In this document: piece after piece, positions 51,964 through 64,000 of the stretch
Numbering within the stretch: position 1 is the first letter of the stretch
Layout of the letters: each line of letters opens with the position of its first letter
Assembly: GCF_002443255.2 (NCBI RefSeq)
Contig: NW_019211455.1
Span: forward strand, 44,192,233 to 44,256,232
DNA length: 64,000 nucleotides
Direction: 5' to 3'
From: Varroa destructor
Lineage: Eukaryota; Arthropoda; Arachnida; Mesostigmata; Varroidae
Position numbers and translations under genes: made by a program
Notes under the pieces: model-generated
The model's database searches: none
The model's input: the letters and a program-made list of their open reading frames with translations, nothing else
What the model was told of the DNA's origin: nothing

Positions 51964-54900
51964 AGTGGCAGAAGAATAAAACTTGGTAAAATAAGAGTAA
52001 GAAAGAAAGTTAAGTGAAAGTTCTCGAAGTCCCAAGTGATATTTTTCAAATTTCTATGTGGAGACTTTTCTATCATCTACTGTGCATAGTAATAGAAACG
52101 ATCTGCTTAGGTATAAACCTGTTTTCGATTCTAACAAGACCCAACTCTGCTTTCTCTTCCTTCTGAATTTAGTGGGCGTCTGAGTTTGCCGACAAAATTT
52201 TAGCAAGTGAGAAAGAAGCAAGCTTCATTCGAGGGGAATTGTCCTGTAAGGCTGGGTGGTCTTCAGCCACTCTCATTTAAGCGTAGTCTATAGAGTTTGC
52301 GGGTAGATATGTCCTCGCAACAATTCCGTAGCCGCAAAGATGGCGGGTTTTCAACAGAGCCGAATATAAGGCAGCAGTGAAACGGCAGATCGATTGGCAG
52401 TCAGCAAGCAAACGAATCTTCGTCTGTTTAAAATTGATCTCGTGTTTACGAAGAGGACACATCAGAACTACTGTTATCGCTATAGGATATTAGAGTAGCG
52501 AAGCAGCAATAAAAAGAAAATAACTCGCAAGTCAAACCGTCGATGGCGCGAAAAAGTACTAGAACTAATTGTGAACCGGAACTTTAAACTTCAGTAGTAC
52601 GGCGCAACGGAGGTAGACTCAAAATCAGAAGATACCGTACTTAGCAGAAGAGCCTTCTTTTTATTTAATTATGAACGAGATCTTCATTACTGTACAATAA
52701 TAAAGATCAGTTTTTCTAAGAAGATAAGCTCTAGCAGACGTTTGATTTCATCTATTTACAAAAAGAGCTAAGGTGCATTCTCGAAGAAGCCTATCTTGAT
52801 ACAAGGCGTAGGTAAATTGAAAAGCGATAACAGAGGGTAATTTTTGTTAAAGTAAAGCTTCGAAGACGAAACGTGGCGAGAAAAGTCAATTATAGCTGGC
52901 CCCATTTACTGTAAGTTTCATTGACAAGCAATCATACTTACCGAATCGGAATCACTACACAGACATCATCTGAATATTATCTAACATTAAGGCGCTAGAA
53001 CCCATAGCATCGCTAGAAATTAACTATTCCCTGGAAATTTTCGATAATATTAGGTCTGAATAGAGCCAGGTTACTATCCACAGACCGCAGTACCTAAACG
53101 GGAAGAAGCTTTCATGTATGTTTTATTTGTATGTTGCTTAACTATATAGTGCACTTGATAAATTGGTGACTGGTTTGCACTGTCACAAAATCAACAGATA
53201 TATTTTCGACATTATTCTTCCGTTTGCCTACGGCGTCAACAGTACTTATTGCCGTGATTCGATATCACGTCAAAGCTAACGCGGGTGATTCTGTGCATTT
53301 CCGCCGCGCAGAGCGCCCTTCCCGGTGGTTATAACCCGTTGCTCGTTTCTAGTTCTCGAACGGTTATGTCATCGCCGAATGCCCCTCATCCAACTTCTTT
53401 CTAACATCTATATGCTGAATTTTCTTGCTTTCACTACAGGTAACCCCATATCAGCAAATGGCGTTGATTAGCAAAGGTCTCTTGTTTCGGGTGGTGTTTA
53501 GCGAAATCCTTAAGATAGCAAGACTTTAACTTTGATTACCGAATAAATAAGCAGCAGCTAAATAGCGGCCAGCAAGAGCAAAACAGTTACTGCTTACCTA
53601 TTACGTTTGTACTACTTCGTTCCAGCGGGCGAGTCTAATAAGGTTCGCCTCAATGCTACTGTACAAAAACACATGTTATTATATAGATAGTATACGCCCT
53701 ATCCAACATTATTACATACGAAGGATGCACCAGTGAAAAGGCCAAACCGTACTGCGACTAAACTAACTCACTGCTCGCTAGGTTCGACCGACATATGATA
53801 AGGAACAAGTTCAAGACTCGTCGCAGACGCCCGTCACACTTCCTCTCAGCGATGGTCCTAAACATTGTTCAGAAGTGACGTCGCTTAGCTGGGCGGACGT
53901 AGATCCGTCGCACAGTGTGCAGATTGAACCGTGGTCTCGTTCTTGGTAAGTCCTTGTTCTGCTTTGTGTGTGTGTGTTTCGCCTTATCTTCGTTTATCCT
54001 TCATATGCTCTACCGCTATACCGACTCGTCTACTTTTTCCTGCGTCGCATTGAAACGAATACCCCCTCGTGCCCTGTGCCGTGCATCCTTTTCTCTGCTG
54101 CAATCCTTACTCTTCTGCTAGCCGTGCCTCATGTGGAAGGAATGACGAGATCCGCGCTCTTCAAGGCTAAGGCAAACGGCCTTTGCCTTTTCGTCTTGTA
54201 TTTCTGGCAGTTCGCAGGGTCGGCTTGTCGGTCGGTGGGTCGCCTGGGGACTTATCTGCAACTCAACCTGCTTTTCGACTTTCCATAGTAAAAGACCTTC
54301 TCTCTCTCCCTCTCTCACTCTCGCTCTTTCTGTCTCCCTTGCGTTGTTTAGCTGCTCGTCGTCGCTACTATGCGTGTACATCAAGGCAAATACATGCAGA
54401 GAATCCATAGCAGCAGCAGCAGCAACGAAAAACAGGAGAAAGCGAGTAAAGAAGGGCAGAGGCATGCCCCTTCGCAACCATAACCTCTGGGGTATTACTT
54501 CTACTGCGCCTCTCTTTGCCGCTGGGGCCACCAGGCTTCTACTGACGCTAACAGAACTACCAGCAGTAATAATAATAATAATACCACTAATACAGTTGAG
54601 GCTGCTCGGCAGTAACGTGTCGGCCGGCAGACATCCTACGCCATCTGCACAGCGTACCACACAAGCATGCCTCAGCAAGGACTTCCCCGACAGCGGCGTT
54701 GCGAACAACAGTACAAGAAAGAAATTCGCTTTGTAAAACGCCAAGCCAAAGGATTAAGTTTGTGGCTGGCGAAGGAACGGGAAGAGTCGCTCGACCGAGT
54801 AAACCAAAGCGTCCGTAAGGGCGACACCATCTCTACGTACGAGAGCTGCGCTTAGGGAGGTATTGAGAACCGATGTAGCAGCAGGCGTTGGACGTTCGAC

Positions 54901-55321
54901 TTGCAAGAACCCTTCGCAGGAAGACCTCTTAAAGGTCAGGAAGTGATGGTAGTAGTACTGGCGTTGCTGGCAACTTAATAATACTAAAGTGTAATAGCAA
55001 TGTGGGTTATACGGCATATAAGTAAGGCAGCTTTGTTGAAGAATGCGAATCGCATAGCTGCCGCCACAGACGAGACTGGACTGCTGGATAATACGCAGGG
55101 AGTTTGCGAAAATGTGCTTATTCGTTTGGAATTACTTATAGCTAGCTATGCAGAAAATGCATTAAGGCTTACAGACTGCAAAATGCAATATATAGTAGGG
55201 GGCATATATAATAGTATGTAATTGAAGGACAAGTACGGTGAGCAAGCTTCTCACAACACTGTCAAATCAAACGGGGTAATTGCGTTTGGATCTAGGGGAT
55301 AACAGCCCCTCTATGGATAAC
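51964..55321. other. Unassigned region with simple repeats
   Basis: No gene recognised. A GT run at 53964-53978, a CT-rich block at 54298-54338, (AGC)5 at 54409-54423 and (AAT)n at 54567-54583 cluster in 54 kb. The window's longest frame (208 codons, minus, 54118-54744) starts at a TTG and owes its length to these repeats, with runs of Ile and Ala, so I do not call it. A 73-codon ATG frame at 55000-55221 is mildly protein-like but unrecognised. Confidence 0.4.
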
Positions 55322-55334
55322 TTTTTTTTTTTTT
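55322..55334. repeat. Poly-T tract (13 T)
   Basis: Homopolymer run; no associated element recognised. Confidence 0.85.
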
Positions 55335-55630
55335 GTAATGAATTAACTGGAGGCACCATCGATGACTACAATACTGGGTCGAACTTCATTACGTAACAAA
55401 CGTAATAGGATTATTTATGTGCAACATTTACGCACCGATATCTGACGAGCAATAACAATACATTGTATAGTTACATACAAAGTAAATTTTTAGAACATCA
55501 TCTCTTTTCTTAGGTCCGTCACTTTTAAATGCTAGATTCGTCGTTCCACCTGTCGGGGATTCGCTTCACGCCGAGACAAGAGTCATTTAGCCAACAGGTC
55601 TTCTTTGCTTAGGCTATTTTGTCTTAATGA

Positions 55631-55870
55631 ACGGTCCTGTTTCAGCGTATTCGAAGTTTGCAAAATTCCCTAGAACAGATTGGGCTATATATTACAGTGA
55701 CAAGTATTGTAGCTCTAATAGACCCCCGCTTTTCATCTAACTTTATGAAACGAAATATAGCAGAGAGAGACAGAGAAAACGTAAAAAAACGAACGAACGA
55801 CCTCTGTTTGCATGATGTAGGCGGAAACTGTGCCCTTAAACTATATGCGTGCTTGAAGCACAGCAGATAG
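55631..55870 (+). pseudogene. Possible hAT-type transposase scrap
   Basis: A frame opened by a stop at 55628 reads SLEQIGLYITVTSIVALIDPRFSSNF in its first half, presented here as two overlapping pieces: SLEQIGLYITVTSIV and IVALIDPRFSSNFMK. The hAT dimerisation-proximal region characteristically has a hydrophobic strand followed by LDPRFK and an aromatic pair; IDPRFSSNF fits that pattern. There is no ATG at the beginning, and nothing upstream (BED finger, catalytic DDE) or downstream (C-terminal dimerisation block) was recognised. The match rests on about ten residues, so chance is quite possible. Confidence 0.3.
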
Positions 55871-58257
55871 TTATCTCCAAATGGATCGTATAATCCTCTC
55901 TGTATAGTCTTCGCTGATTGGCTAAGTAGCGGGATATTCTTAAGGGGAAATAATTGAGTAACGTAACGGTGTCATTCTATTTAAATTACCAACTAGAAGC
56001 TCAGATCTTACTGAATGTGCCTTGTGAAATTGTGAACACAAGAACGAATCGTACATTCTGGATTTATTTCCCTCTTTTTCAAGAAATCTGAATGTGTTAC
56101 GGTACAATATGTAGCATTGCGTTACCGATAACGATTCATGATCGAGCTCTTGCATAGGATGTATCAGTATTCACAGGCATTTGATCGCATGCCCCATTAA
56201 CGCGCCTAGTTCACTCTCCAGTACGTATTGGAAACTTGTCAAGAAACGAATTAGTCCCGTTTCTGTGATATAGAACGATTGATGTTGACGGTGTGTACAA
56301 TCAAAATTCGACCTGCGCGGCTGTCGATCGTACGTGGTTGACAAGATAACGTGTTTCGATCCCCAGAACGCCATCAAAATGCGGTAGAATCAAGGGAATA
56401 TATACCACCTAGTTCACTTGTTAGGCGCTAATTCAGACGACTTACCTCACCCCACCGCGAAACAGATCGAAAAGAATTACTATTACCACAGCTATACAAT
56501 GAATCTAGCGTGATAATAACACCATAAATAAATGGCGGTCTTAGCGTTGTTGTCATTCACGGCGAACGCGCGATTATTTCGAAATTTTCGAATTATAATA
56601 AATGCAGCTCACGTAGCAATACGCATAGTTTCAACCGTTCCTGCTACTGTTGTTGTTATGAGCTACAAAAACCTCAGGATGCTGTCATGATATTAGCCTG
56701 CTGAAGATGCGACTTCGTCATATAGGGACACGAAGCACATGATGGGTGGCTTTCCAATCCGTCGTGTGACATTGGCAAACCTTGTTCGCCCTTTACGTGT
56801 CTAAGAACAGCTGCCCCTACAACCGATGTAGAGGGGTCACTCGAGGCGACTGCCGTTTTTCGATCGATACAGATACTGGTAGTAGACCACACGCCGGTAG
56901 GAGCTGTCATATATTATACTGTATCAGAACATAGCTAAACATGTTAGAACAGGCATGAGACCGGCTACTGCAGATACTTACGGTGAATCATTCTTTTGGA
57001 TGGCATACTCGAAGAAGTTCCTCGATTGTATCATATTAACCTCTTTTTAATAAAGGAGTTTTTTTTTTTACTGTATTATCTTATTTGACACATGACGTAG
57101 CTAGTGAACCGATAAATCTAATACAAATAGAACGCATTTAAGACCTTACCGTAATATTATAACTAATTATTTTTCTCTGTTACGAAATTTCTACCGCCGA
57201 ACAGATCCACGGCTGACCTGTGGTTTATCCTCAGCCTGATCTCGTTGACATATGACAGGCACATCAGGACAACTAGTATAATGATGTTGAGATATAGCTT
57301 CTGATAAAGGACGCAGTTCACTAGGAGAATGACGTGGTCTTAGCATGGCCTAGATTTTGCTCAATAGATTTCTATTTGCTTTCTATGAATTCACTCATTA
57401 GAGCTTCCTGCGAACATATTCTGCTTACGCAACTGCTCGGACTTTCCTATTTCTAGTCAAACAGTTAAATTTCCAGTTTAACTGATATCTATGTTCTTCT
57501 CTATGATGACGATAATAATAATTATTATTAGATAAAGTCGACACATGCTCGTCCTTAGAAAAGTTCTCAAAAGAAATGACTGAAAAATTCGAAGCGATGT
57601 TAAATGTTTACTAGAACCCTCTGAAGACTCCGGATCAGCATGCGTGAACTAACTTCAGGCAACTTATCAATTCGCTTTCCTAAATATTTCGCGCCCGCTA
57701 CTTCCAGGTCGAGCATTAAGTTAAGCTTTATTCAATTAATTATTAGGCGATTGTAAGTGTGCCGGCTTACGGATTGCTAAAGCTAATCGAACCTATATAC
57801 AATTACAACAATAGTACCATGTAATATGTAAAAAAGAATAATGACGCCGTCAGAATCATCACGGTGGCCATATGTAACTTGTCAGATCCGAAAACGATCT
57901 CACGAAATACACCTGCCACAACAACTGATCTGAGCTTTGGTTGTCGACTGTATTTATCATACACACAATAGAAGTTGATTAGCCGGGATTTCGTGAACAT
58001 CGAGGCGCGTCAGCTGTGCACGTGGACGGCCTGCGTGGCAAAAGCATGGCCATAAGACGATCTGCATGAAACGTGGCTCTATGGTAGTTCCCTTGGTAAC
58101 CCTCCAGCCAGCTTCATTCGCTGTTCGGCTAGCTGGCCAGTGTCACGGTCAAAAACATTGCGTCAAATAAAGCCCTTTTGTCGTCTTTACTTTCATCCTG
58201 TTCTGACTCTGTTCTACTAAAAATTAAAATGAAAAAAAAAGTAAACAAATCAACTTA
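55871..58257. other. Unassigned non-coding region
   Basis: No gene recognised. A poly-T run lies near 57060, and an 18-bp TAATAA/TTATTA palindrome of microsatellite origin lies at 57513-57530. Reading frames are at most 78 codons. Confidence 0.4.
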
Positions 58258-58490
58258 CCATGCTGCTACACACAATTAGTAGTACCCGGGTGAGCTTTCA
58301 GCCATATTATGGAAACGCAGTATTATGGCTACAGCAGCTTCTGCAGCACGTGCACGCGAGCGTGTTACATGAAGCTCCCGTAAGGCAGACGCTTGAATGA
58401 CAAGCCGGTCCCTCTGAGCATGGCGACGAAGTTTCTCATGGACGACGCATGGATGACGGGACGTTCTGGCAGGTAGGTTCAATTGTATAT
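58258..58490 (-). other. Coding-like minus-strand segment near a splice donor
   Basis: Reading leftward from an acceptor-like CTACCTGCCAG near 58472, a minus-strand frame encodes an Arg/Ala/Leu-rich helical stretch (EKLRRHAQRDRLVIQASALR, then ELHVTRSRARAAEAAVAI) and ends at a TAA near 58276. A strong donor match (ATG followed by GTAAGT) lies at about 58256-58258, but the open frame stops before reaching it. It could be a terminal exon or chance in a GC-richer patch. No family recognised. Confidence 0.2.
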
Positions 58491-59210
58491 GTGTATTAGA
58501 AACTGACGTCTTATTTCGTCAACGAACGGCCGAAGCATCGAACAGAGGAAATGTCATATCAAGACAGATTCATGACGAATGCTTCTGACGCTCGCCGACT
58601 TATGAGAACGCGGCTGTATCTGCTTGCCTCTGCCGTTATAACACGTTCGCCTGCCACAGGATGTCTTTCGGTAGATCTTAGCCAGGGTAATTCCCTCGTT
58701 CGTCGTTATTTGCCACTACTAATTGCCGTCAGATCGCGCTCAATGCCCATGGCTACGGCCGTGAAGCAACAAAAAAGGTCTGCCGAACTTGTCTGACTAG
58801 CCAGATCTGTGCGCTACCGAGCTCGAGTTGATTTACTACTGATGCCCGGTAGTGTTCTCTGTATCCCCTCGGCCAGAATTTTTTTTCCTCAATTTTGTTC
58901 ACATTTCCGCAGCTGTATCACTAAATTAAGGCATCGTTGGATCTACGTAGCAGTAGCGCAAGGAGCGCAGTTCGACCTTGATGTTAAGGTATGCAACTTC
59001 ACCGGCACAAGTTGTAACAGCAACGATCGAAATGACGATAAGAACAACAACAACCACCGTTGGATGGTTCACTGCGGGCAGCTAGCTACAACTGACCGGC
59101 GGTAATGAGCCCGTTGAACAAGTTCCCGCTTCTTTACAGCAGGACACGAGCGGGCCAGACGATGACTAGGCCTTGTGAGGAGACAGCTACATGGAGGAAG
59201 CAGTTAAGAC
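58491..59210. other. Unassigned non-coding region
   Basis: Two plus-strand frames (81 codons at 58551-58796 and 98 codons at 58809-59105) follow one another without recognisable domains. The second owes part of its length to an AAC/GAC-rich patch. Confidence 0.4.
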
Positions 59211-59228
59211 GAGAGAGAGAGAGAGAGA
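59211..59228. repeat. (GA)9 microsatellite
   Basis: Nine perfect GA units. Confidence 0.9.
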
Positions 59229-61105
59229 TACGTCACAACCGTGTTAGTTTTTCGTCAACAGCAATGATATAGCTCTAACGTCAAAGACATCAAGCACTGG
59301 GACACGGAAATTGACGACAATAAAAAGACAATAGATGGACGTGCCGGTAGGATTGCATCATATAATAGTAACATAGCTTAAATACTAAGGTACTTACTTG
59401 AAATGGGCGCGAAACCCAGAACTGTACCTATTTGCCACTTGGATTGCGTAATATACCCGATGAGCTCGGATTTCGACTGGCTGAGTGCTGGTATGGCCGC
59501 TGCTTAAAAAGAAACCCATATGGGTTATTACAGCTCCATAGAGACAAATGCATGCCTAATGTCATTCGTAATATTATTAATTGCTACAGGGCATTTCAGG
59601 GTCGCTGCTGGCTAAATGGCAGCTCGTTATTAGTGTAGTAACGAAGAAAGGACGACTTACATAGACACCCATAGAACGGGATATAATAAGTGAAATAATC
59701 CGATATAAGGTATGTCACTAGGATTTCACGTAAACTGAAATGCGTTAGAAAGCAGTAGGCATCCGCTCGTCTGAACTCTGTTCAGCGATCCGCACGATGT
59801 ATGTTCGCGAAAATAAAGCCGTATCATCCTAGTAGTAGTAATCTGGCACTTCTACAGCACTGCTGTATTGTAGCGGGACCCCTATCACTAGGCTAAACAC
59901 TTACTATGAGGGTTCTACGAGAGATAAACGGGTGTGTCCGGTGATTTCCTGTAATTGGTGCAGTACTACGAAATTTAACGGCAGTGATAATAGCCAGTGT
60001 CGAGAATCAAGTAAATATAGAGCAGGCTCCAATATGAAATATCGTTACTACGGTCTTCGCTAGAACAATGAATAGGAACTGGCGGTACAAGGTTTTGTTG
60101 GATAGCTCTGGCCAGGTATAACTTTACGGTAGCTTCACTATGACACTGAAGGCGCCTTCCATGGGCAGAAGTTGGCACAGAACTGTCCGTCGTGTGGAAG
60201 CTAAGGTGAATGGCAAAAATGACGTCTGCTTGATTTTTATTATTGAATGGACTAATTGTTAGTGTCGGCCGTAGTGCGCAAAAATATCACGAAATAATAG
60301 GTCGAATTGAGAACGGAAAAGGCACTCGGGACGATCAAAAAAGGAACGTCTTGTCCTTATCATTGCTGAAGGAGTGAACCGATTCGACGATGTCGACGGC
60401 TTAAAAAAATTCGTCGAGATAAATTTTAGCCTCTCCCGGACATCGGTGAAGTACCGATACTCCACAACAGTATGTAAGTATTGTGAGTGTGCCCTTAGGA
60501 AAAAAACAGTTTTTAGCATTTTTATCGTGGTCCTCAATGAGTAACCGATCCGGCATGCGCAGAGGTGTGAAGAGGCGAAATGCCAGAGGTAAACAATAGA
60601 CTGGGTCCTTTTGAAGTAGGCACCGAGATCAAGCCAGAGGCGAGGCTCCGAAAGGCACCGAACGCTGTTTAGACCAAGGGATCCGATGCGGTTTGGTCAG
60701 TGCACGTCGTGCCTGCATGACATATGGCATCCGGCAAAGGCGGATCACGTATAGTAGTTATAAATGAAGGATATCGAGGATAGTCAGCTGGAATTTCAGA
60801 ATGTCTACCTAGCAAACGACAAAGCACTAAAGTTCGCTTCGATTGTTTGTCTTCTCGACATCGGTCAGTTAGCATGTAAAATGCTCTAATTTCTACAGGA
60901 AATATATATATATATATATGAAGGAGGTATAATGAATCGAAACGAATTAAAAAGATCTTAAATTACTCTATTACCTATTTATATAGATTATGCTAGACTT
61001 ACTAGTCGGTACTAGAGTTAATAACGCAATTTTTATCGAAATAGAACATATTGGCCAGAATTTTTTGAACGTTTATACTATAAATCGGTAATTTCTAGTT
61101 CGTGA
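59229..61105. other. Unassigned non-coding region with (AT)9
   Basis: No gene recognised. An (AT)9 tract lies at 60902-60919. A 92-codon minus frame (60259-60537) is rich in Phe, Arg and Thr but matches nothing I know. Confidence 0.4.
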
Positions 61106-61131
61106 TCGAAATCGGCTCGAGCCGATTTCGA
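61106..61131. repeat. 26-bp perfect palindrome
   Basis: Every base of the 26 pairs with its mirror around a central CTCGAG. The outer halves read TCGAAATCGG on the left and CCGATTTCGA on the right. There is no spacer, so it is a true palindrome rather than a stem-loop. The chance of an exact 26-bp palindrome somewhere in 64 kb of random sequence is roughly one in a thousand. It stands in AT-rich DNA with no adjacent gene. Confidence 0.9.
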
Positions 61132-64000
61132 CTCCAGCCTATCTCCTAATAATGAAAATTAATAGTTAAATTAAGATCTCCAGTTTGAGCCACGCTACGC
61201 CTACGTATGACATAACACTAAAACATTTCTAAATTTAAACAATTGAACATTCGTTATAGGATTTTTCATTGCTTAAATTATCTAGACGTATAGGAATGAA
61301 CGCTTTAGCCGATCTATTGTACCGGCTAAAACATTACGAAAAGCATGTGTGGATATACAAAGAGGCAGGGGCACGGGGAAGTGGGGTGTCGTAATTTCGA
61401 GTCTGTGGCAAACATTAAAGGGACTAACATTCCTTGTCAGAACGTGCTTGGTAATTCCATTCAATTATTGCTACTAGAAAATGACGTCTCAATACAGCAA
61501 GTTACTTTCTGCTTATAACCAGATTTTTCGGACACTTATCCGTTATGATTTATTCATACGACATTTCGATCTTGTAAACATGTCATTCGCTGCTTGCCGT
61601 AAAAATTATTCTAATATATAAACTCACTTTGGCCAATCAGGACTGGCCTTCAGAGTACCTGTCTCTAAACAACTTGAAGACCTAGTTCACTTGTGAGGTT
61701 CCGGATCTTAATAAGAAGAATTTTATACCATTATTATTATTATCAATGTTTGCTTTATTTCGTCTACGACGTATCTTTCACGTTTGCGAGAATCCCTCGA
61801 ACGACGTCAGTACGACTTGTTTTTTTTATTTTCTATTTTTTCATAGTCATACACTATCAGTCGAATCGCGGGAAGGTTACTGGTAGGCGCAAAGCGCATG
61901 CTGCAGACCTACGCGAGAGGACGCAACGTAAGGATCATCTGGGCCAATTGTCAATAAATTCTGCAGTACATTATAGTGTACAGTATCACAAAAATCTTAA
62001 TTATAAAGAAATGCAGTCTGGTCAAAATCCTGTCTAAAATGATTACGGCAGTCGGACTCAGCTGAATGGCCAATCAACTAGGCTTTCGCAGCCTTGGATA
62101 GTGTGGTGGAAGGCTCGCTCGTCATGCGACCTTTCCGTTTCAGCTGAAATTGCCTACAGTTTTTTTTTTCTTAATGAATACATACTCCTAACTCAACCAC
62201 CTAGAGGATAAACGTCGCCATTGTCGTTCGATTGAGGCGACATGGCTTTTGCTGGCTTGACCGTCACCTTGTTAGATAGATTATACTTTGATCACATAGA
62301 TTATACTTTGTATTCAGAGTTTCAGCTTACAAGGTCACCCATGCAGGTATATATACATATGAGATTACATTTTGGCATAGACCGGCCATTCAATAACAAT
62401 TGATCGGCCAATTAAATAATGGAACGGCCTAATTGAAAATAAAAGTGACGACGATGACGAAAACAATGAGCGCAGCAATGACAAACACCTGAGACGCCGT
62501 CTGATTTCCATTAGCAGGGTATCTGATTCGCACTGGCGTCGGATCAGCACCGCAGTGATAACACGACATCGTCCATCATGAGTCGGCAGTAGGCCTTGTG
62601 GAAAACCTGTTTTTTTCATTATGGGTATTATTATTACCGATTCTTAGTGAATTCATCCCGTTTTTACATACATTTGTTAGAGCCGTTGAGGACGTTGGAG
62701 CAGCGTATTGAAAAATTCTGGGATTGTCTGTAATATAGGTGTGTATAGCAGAAAAGGTAAGCGTGAGAAAACAAATTAAAGAAAAGCCAGTGCCCTACCA
62801 CGAAACTTGTTCAAGCTGAAAATCATAAAAGGTGTAACCGTTCAATGAGGTGACTTTAATTAATGTGGACTCCAGAGAATTCGAGCGTAATCTGTATTTA
62901 TGACACGTATGTCCACAATAGAAAACATAATTTTCGTTATGAGAAATCGTCTAGCTACGCCGAGACGATATGGCATGAACTCTTTTTTCTGTATCTACTT
63001 AATCCAGAAACTACTCCAACTTTTGTATCTTTTTTTTTACCATTAATTGAATGCGACCGTTGCTTCATCAAGTAGTTGCATACTACCTCTATTTCTTCGA
63101 AATTGGGATATTCTTGTTTAGCATCCTAAAGGACGACGTCATCTCTTATATGAGCCTGTCTCACGTCGAACTCAATTACTTTGCCCTATTGATTGACAAC
63201 ACCCTGCACTCTATTGCGTCGTTTATAAAGTATTGCACGCCACATTTGTTGATAATTGCTGAATATTATTAATTCATAAATAGTTGTTTACATTGGACAA
63301 GTAACATCTTAGCTTTCTCATCCATCAACAACTACGTCAATTAAAATCATTGAGATCAATAAGTTACTTGCGTATCTTTTTTCTAAAGAAGATTTCCTTC
63401 TTTTAGTGTTGCCGCGTTACGTTTTTTCTGCCAATGACGTACCACCGTACGCCATATTATCACCCTGCTTCCCGCCCGTATTATTGCGAAATGCGACTGA
63501 CCGACCGTACGCTTAGACCGAATTATAGCTGTGACGTTCTACACCGACTTTACGTTCGGGTTTCTTCATTCAACGCAATTTCGTTTTTTGTGTATTCGCC
63601 TGGGTTCAAAGTCGGGTCCATTGTCGCTACTGATGCTCAGTGACTCTGCCGCGGTCGATGTGACTGCTGTTTCTGTATGAAGAGCTGCTGGGAGGAGCTA
63701 ATTGCGTCATCAGTGACATATGAACAGTGTCAGCAGAGCCGTTACTGGAAGCGCCACACACGATGAAACTGTGGAGTGCGAAAAATCGACAAAAAACACG
63801 ACGAGATGAACGAAGAATCCAGCTGGCAGATACGGAGGGGGAGAAACTCCATTGCCGCCGCTAAAACCCGGGTAAAGTACAGAAAGGTCACAGAAGTGCA
63901 CACGCCAACGAGATGTGTCCGCGATTTCAGCGCCACTGCTTCGGTTACAACAGCATCAGTAAAGGCATCGCCAGAGGCTCAACCAGCTGTTCCTCCGTGG
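61132..64000. other. Unassigned non-coding region
   Basis: No gene recognised. Simple repeats include TTA units at 61730-61742. ATAGATTATACTTTG is duplicated at 62276-62290 and 62296-62310 (period 20). Two overlapping plus frames, 62863-63075 (70 codons) and 63051-63272 (73 codons), are rich in aromatic and hydrophobic residues. They are in different frames, and a stop sits directly before the second ATG, so a simple homopolymer slip would not join them. I do not call a gene. Confidence 0.4.

Noticed and set aside
54118..54744. Longest reading frame in the window (208 codons, minus)
   Set aside because: It starts at TTG, has no domain, and its length depends on repeat-encoded Ile, Ala and charged runs from AAT, AGC and CT tracts.
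57513..57530. 18-bp palindrome of TAATAA/TTATTA
   Set aside because: Arises trivially where an AAT microsatellite meets an ATT one; not comparable with the GC-containing palindrome at 61106.
62863..63272. Two hydrophobic frames that might form a membrane receptor by a frameshift at the poly-T
   Set aside because: A stop directly precedes the second ATG in its frame, and neither half shows a receptor signature.
1..64000. CRISPR arrays, operons, phage, rRNA, telomeric repeats
   Set aside because: No regularly spaced repeats, no packed coding, no rRNA-like or TTAGG-type arrays; the sequence is eukaryotic nuclear DNA.

Overview
This is eukaryotic, almost certainly animal, nuclear DNA, most likely arthropod. 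It has no long open reading frames, no operon-like packing and no ribosome-binding sites. It does have dinucleotide and trinucleotide microsatellites, scattered transposon debris, a decayed LINE reverse transcriptase and a 100-N scaffold gap. CpG does not look depleted by eye, which argues against a vertebrate. A mite, tick or other arthropod would fit, but nothing here fixes the taxon.

Layout. 1-24 kb: gene-poor sequence with microsatellites, short hairpins and an isolated Tc1/mariner-like terminus near 6.25 kb. 24.4-25.1 kb: the one recognisable protein homology, a minus-strand LINE reverse transcriptase with at least three in-frame stops and a ruined catalytic motif C. 25-33.6 kb: unassigned sequence, including an inverted octamer (POU-type) element near 28 kb. 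33.68-34.28 kb: two 235-bp copies of one sequence on either side of a 100-N gap, almost certainly one locus assembled twice at a poly-G tract. 34.3-64 kb: mostly unassigned, with two small ORFs that look more protein-like than the background (75 and 86 codons), two further mariner-like termini near 51.85 kb, a possible hAT transposase scrap near 55.7 kb and a perfect 26-bp palindrome near 61.1 kb.

No host gene could be identified with confidence. Most reading frames of 60-200 codons look like chance frames: they lack recognisable domains, many begin at non-ATG codons, and several run through microsatellites. The window is best read as an intergenic or large-intron region. Short exons of a split gene could be hidden here, but they cannot be called by eye. 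I found no tRNA, rRNA, CRISPR array, prokaryotic operon or complete mobile element.
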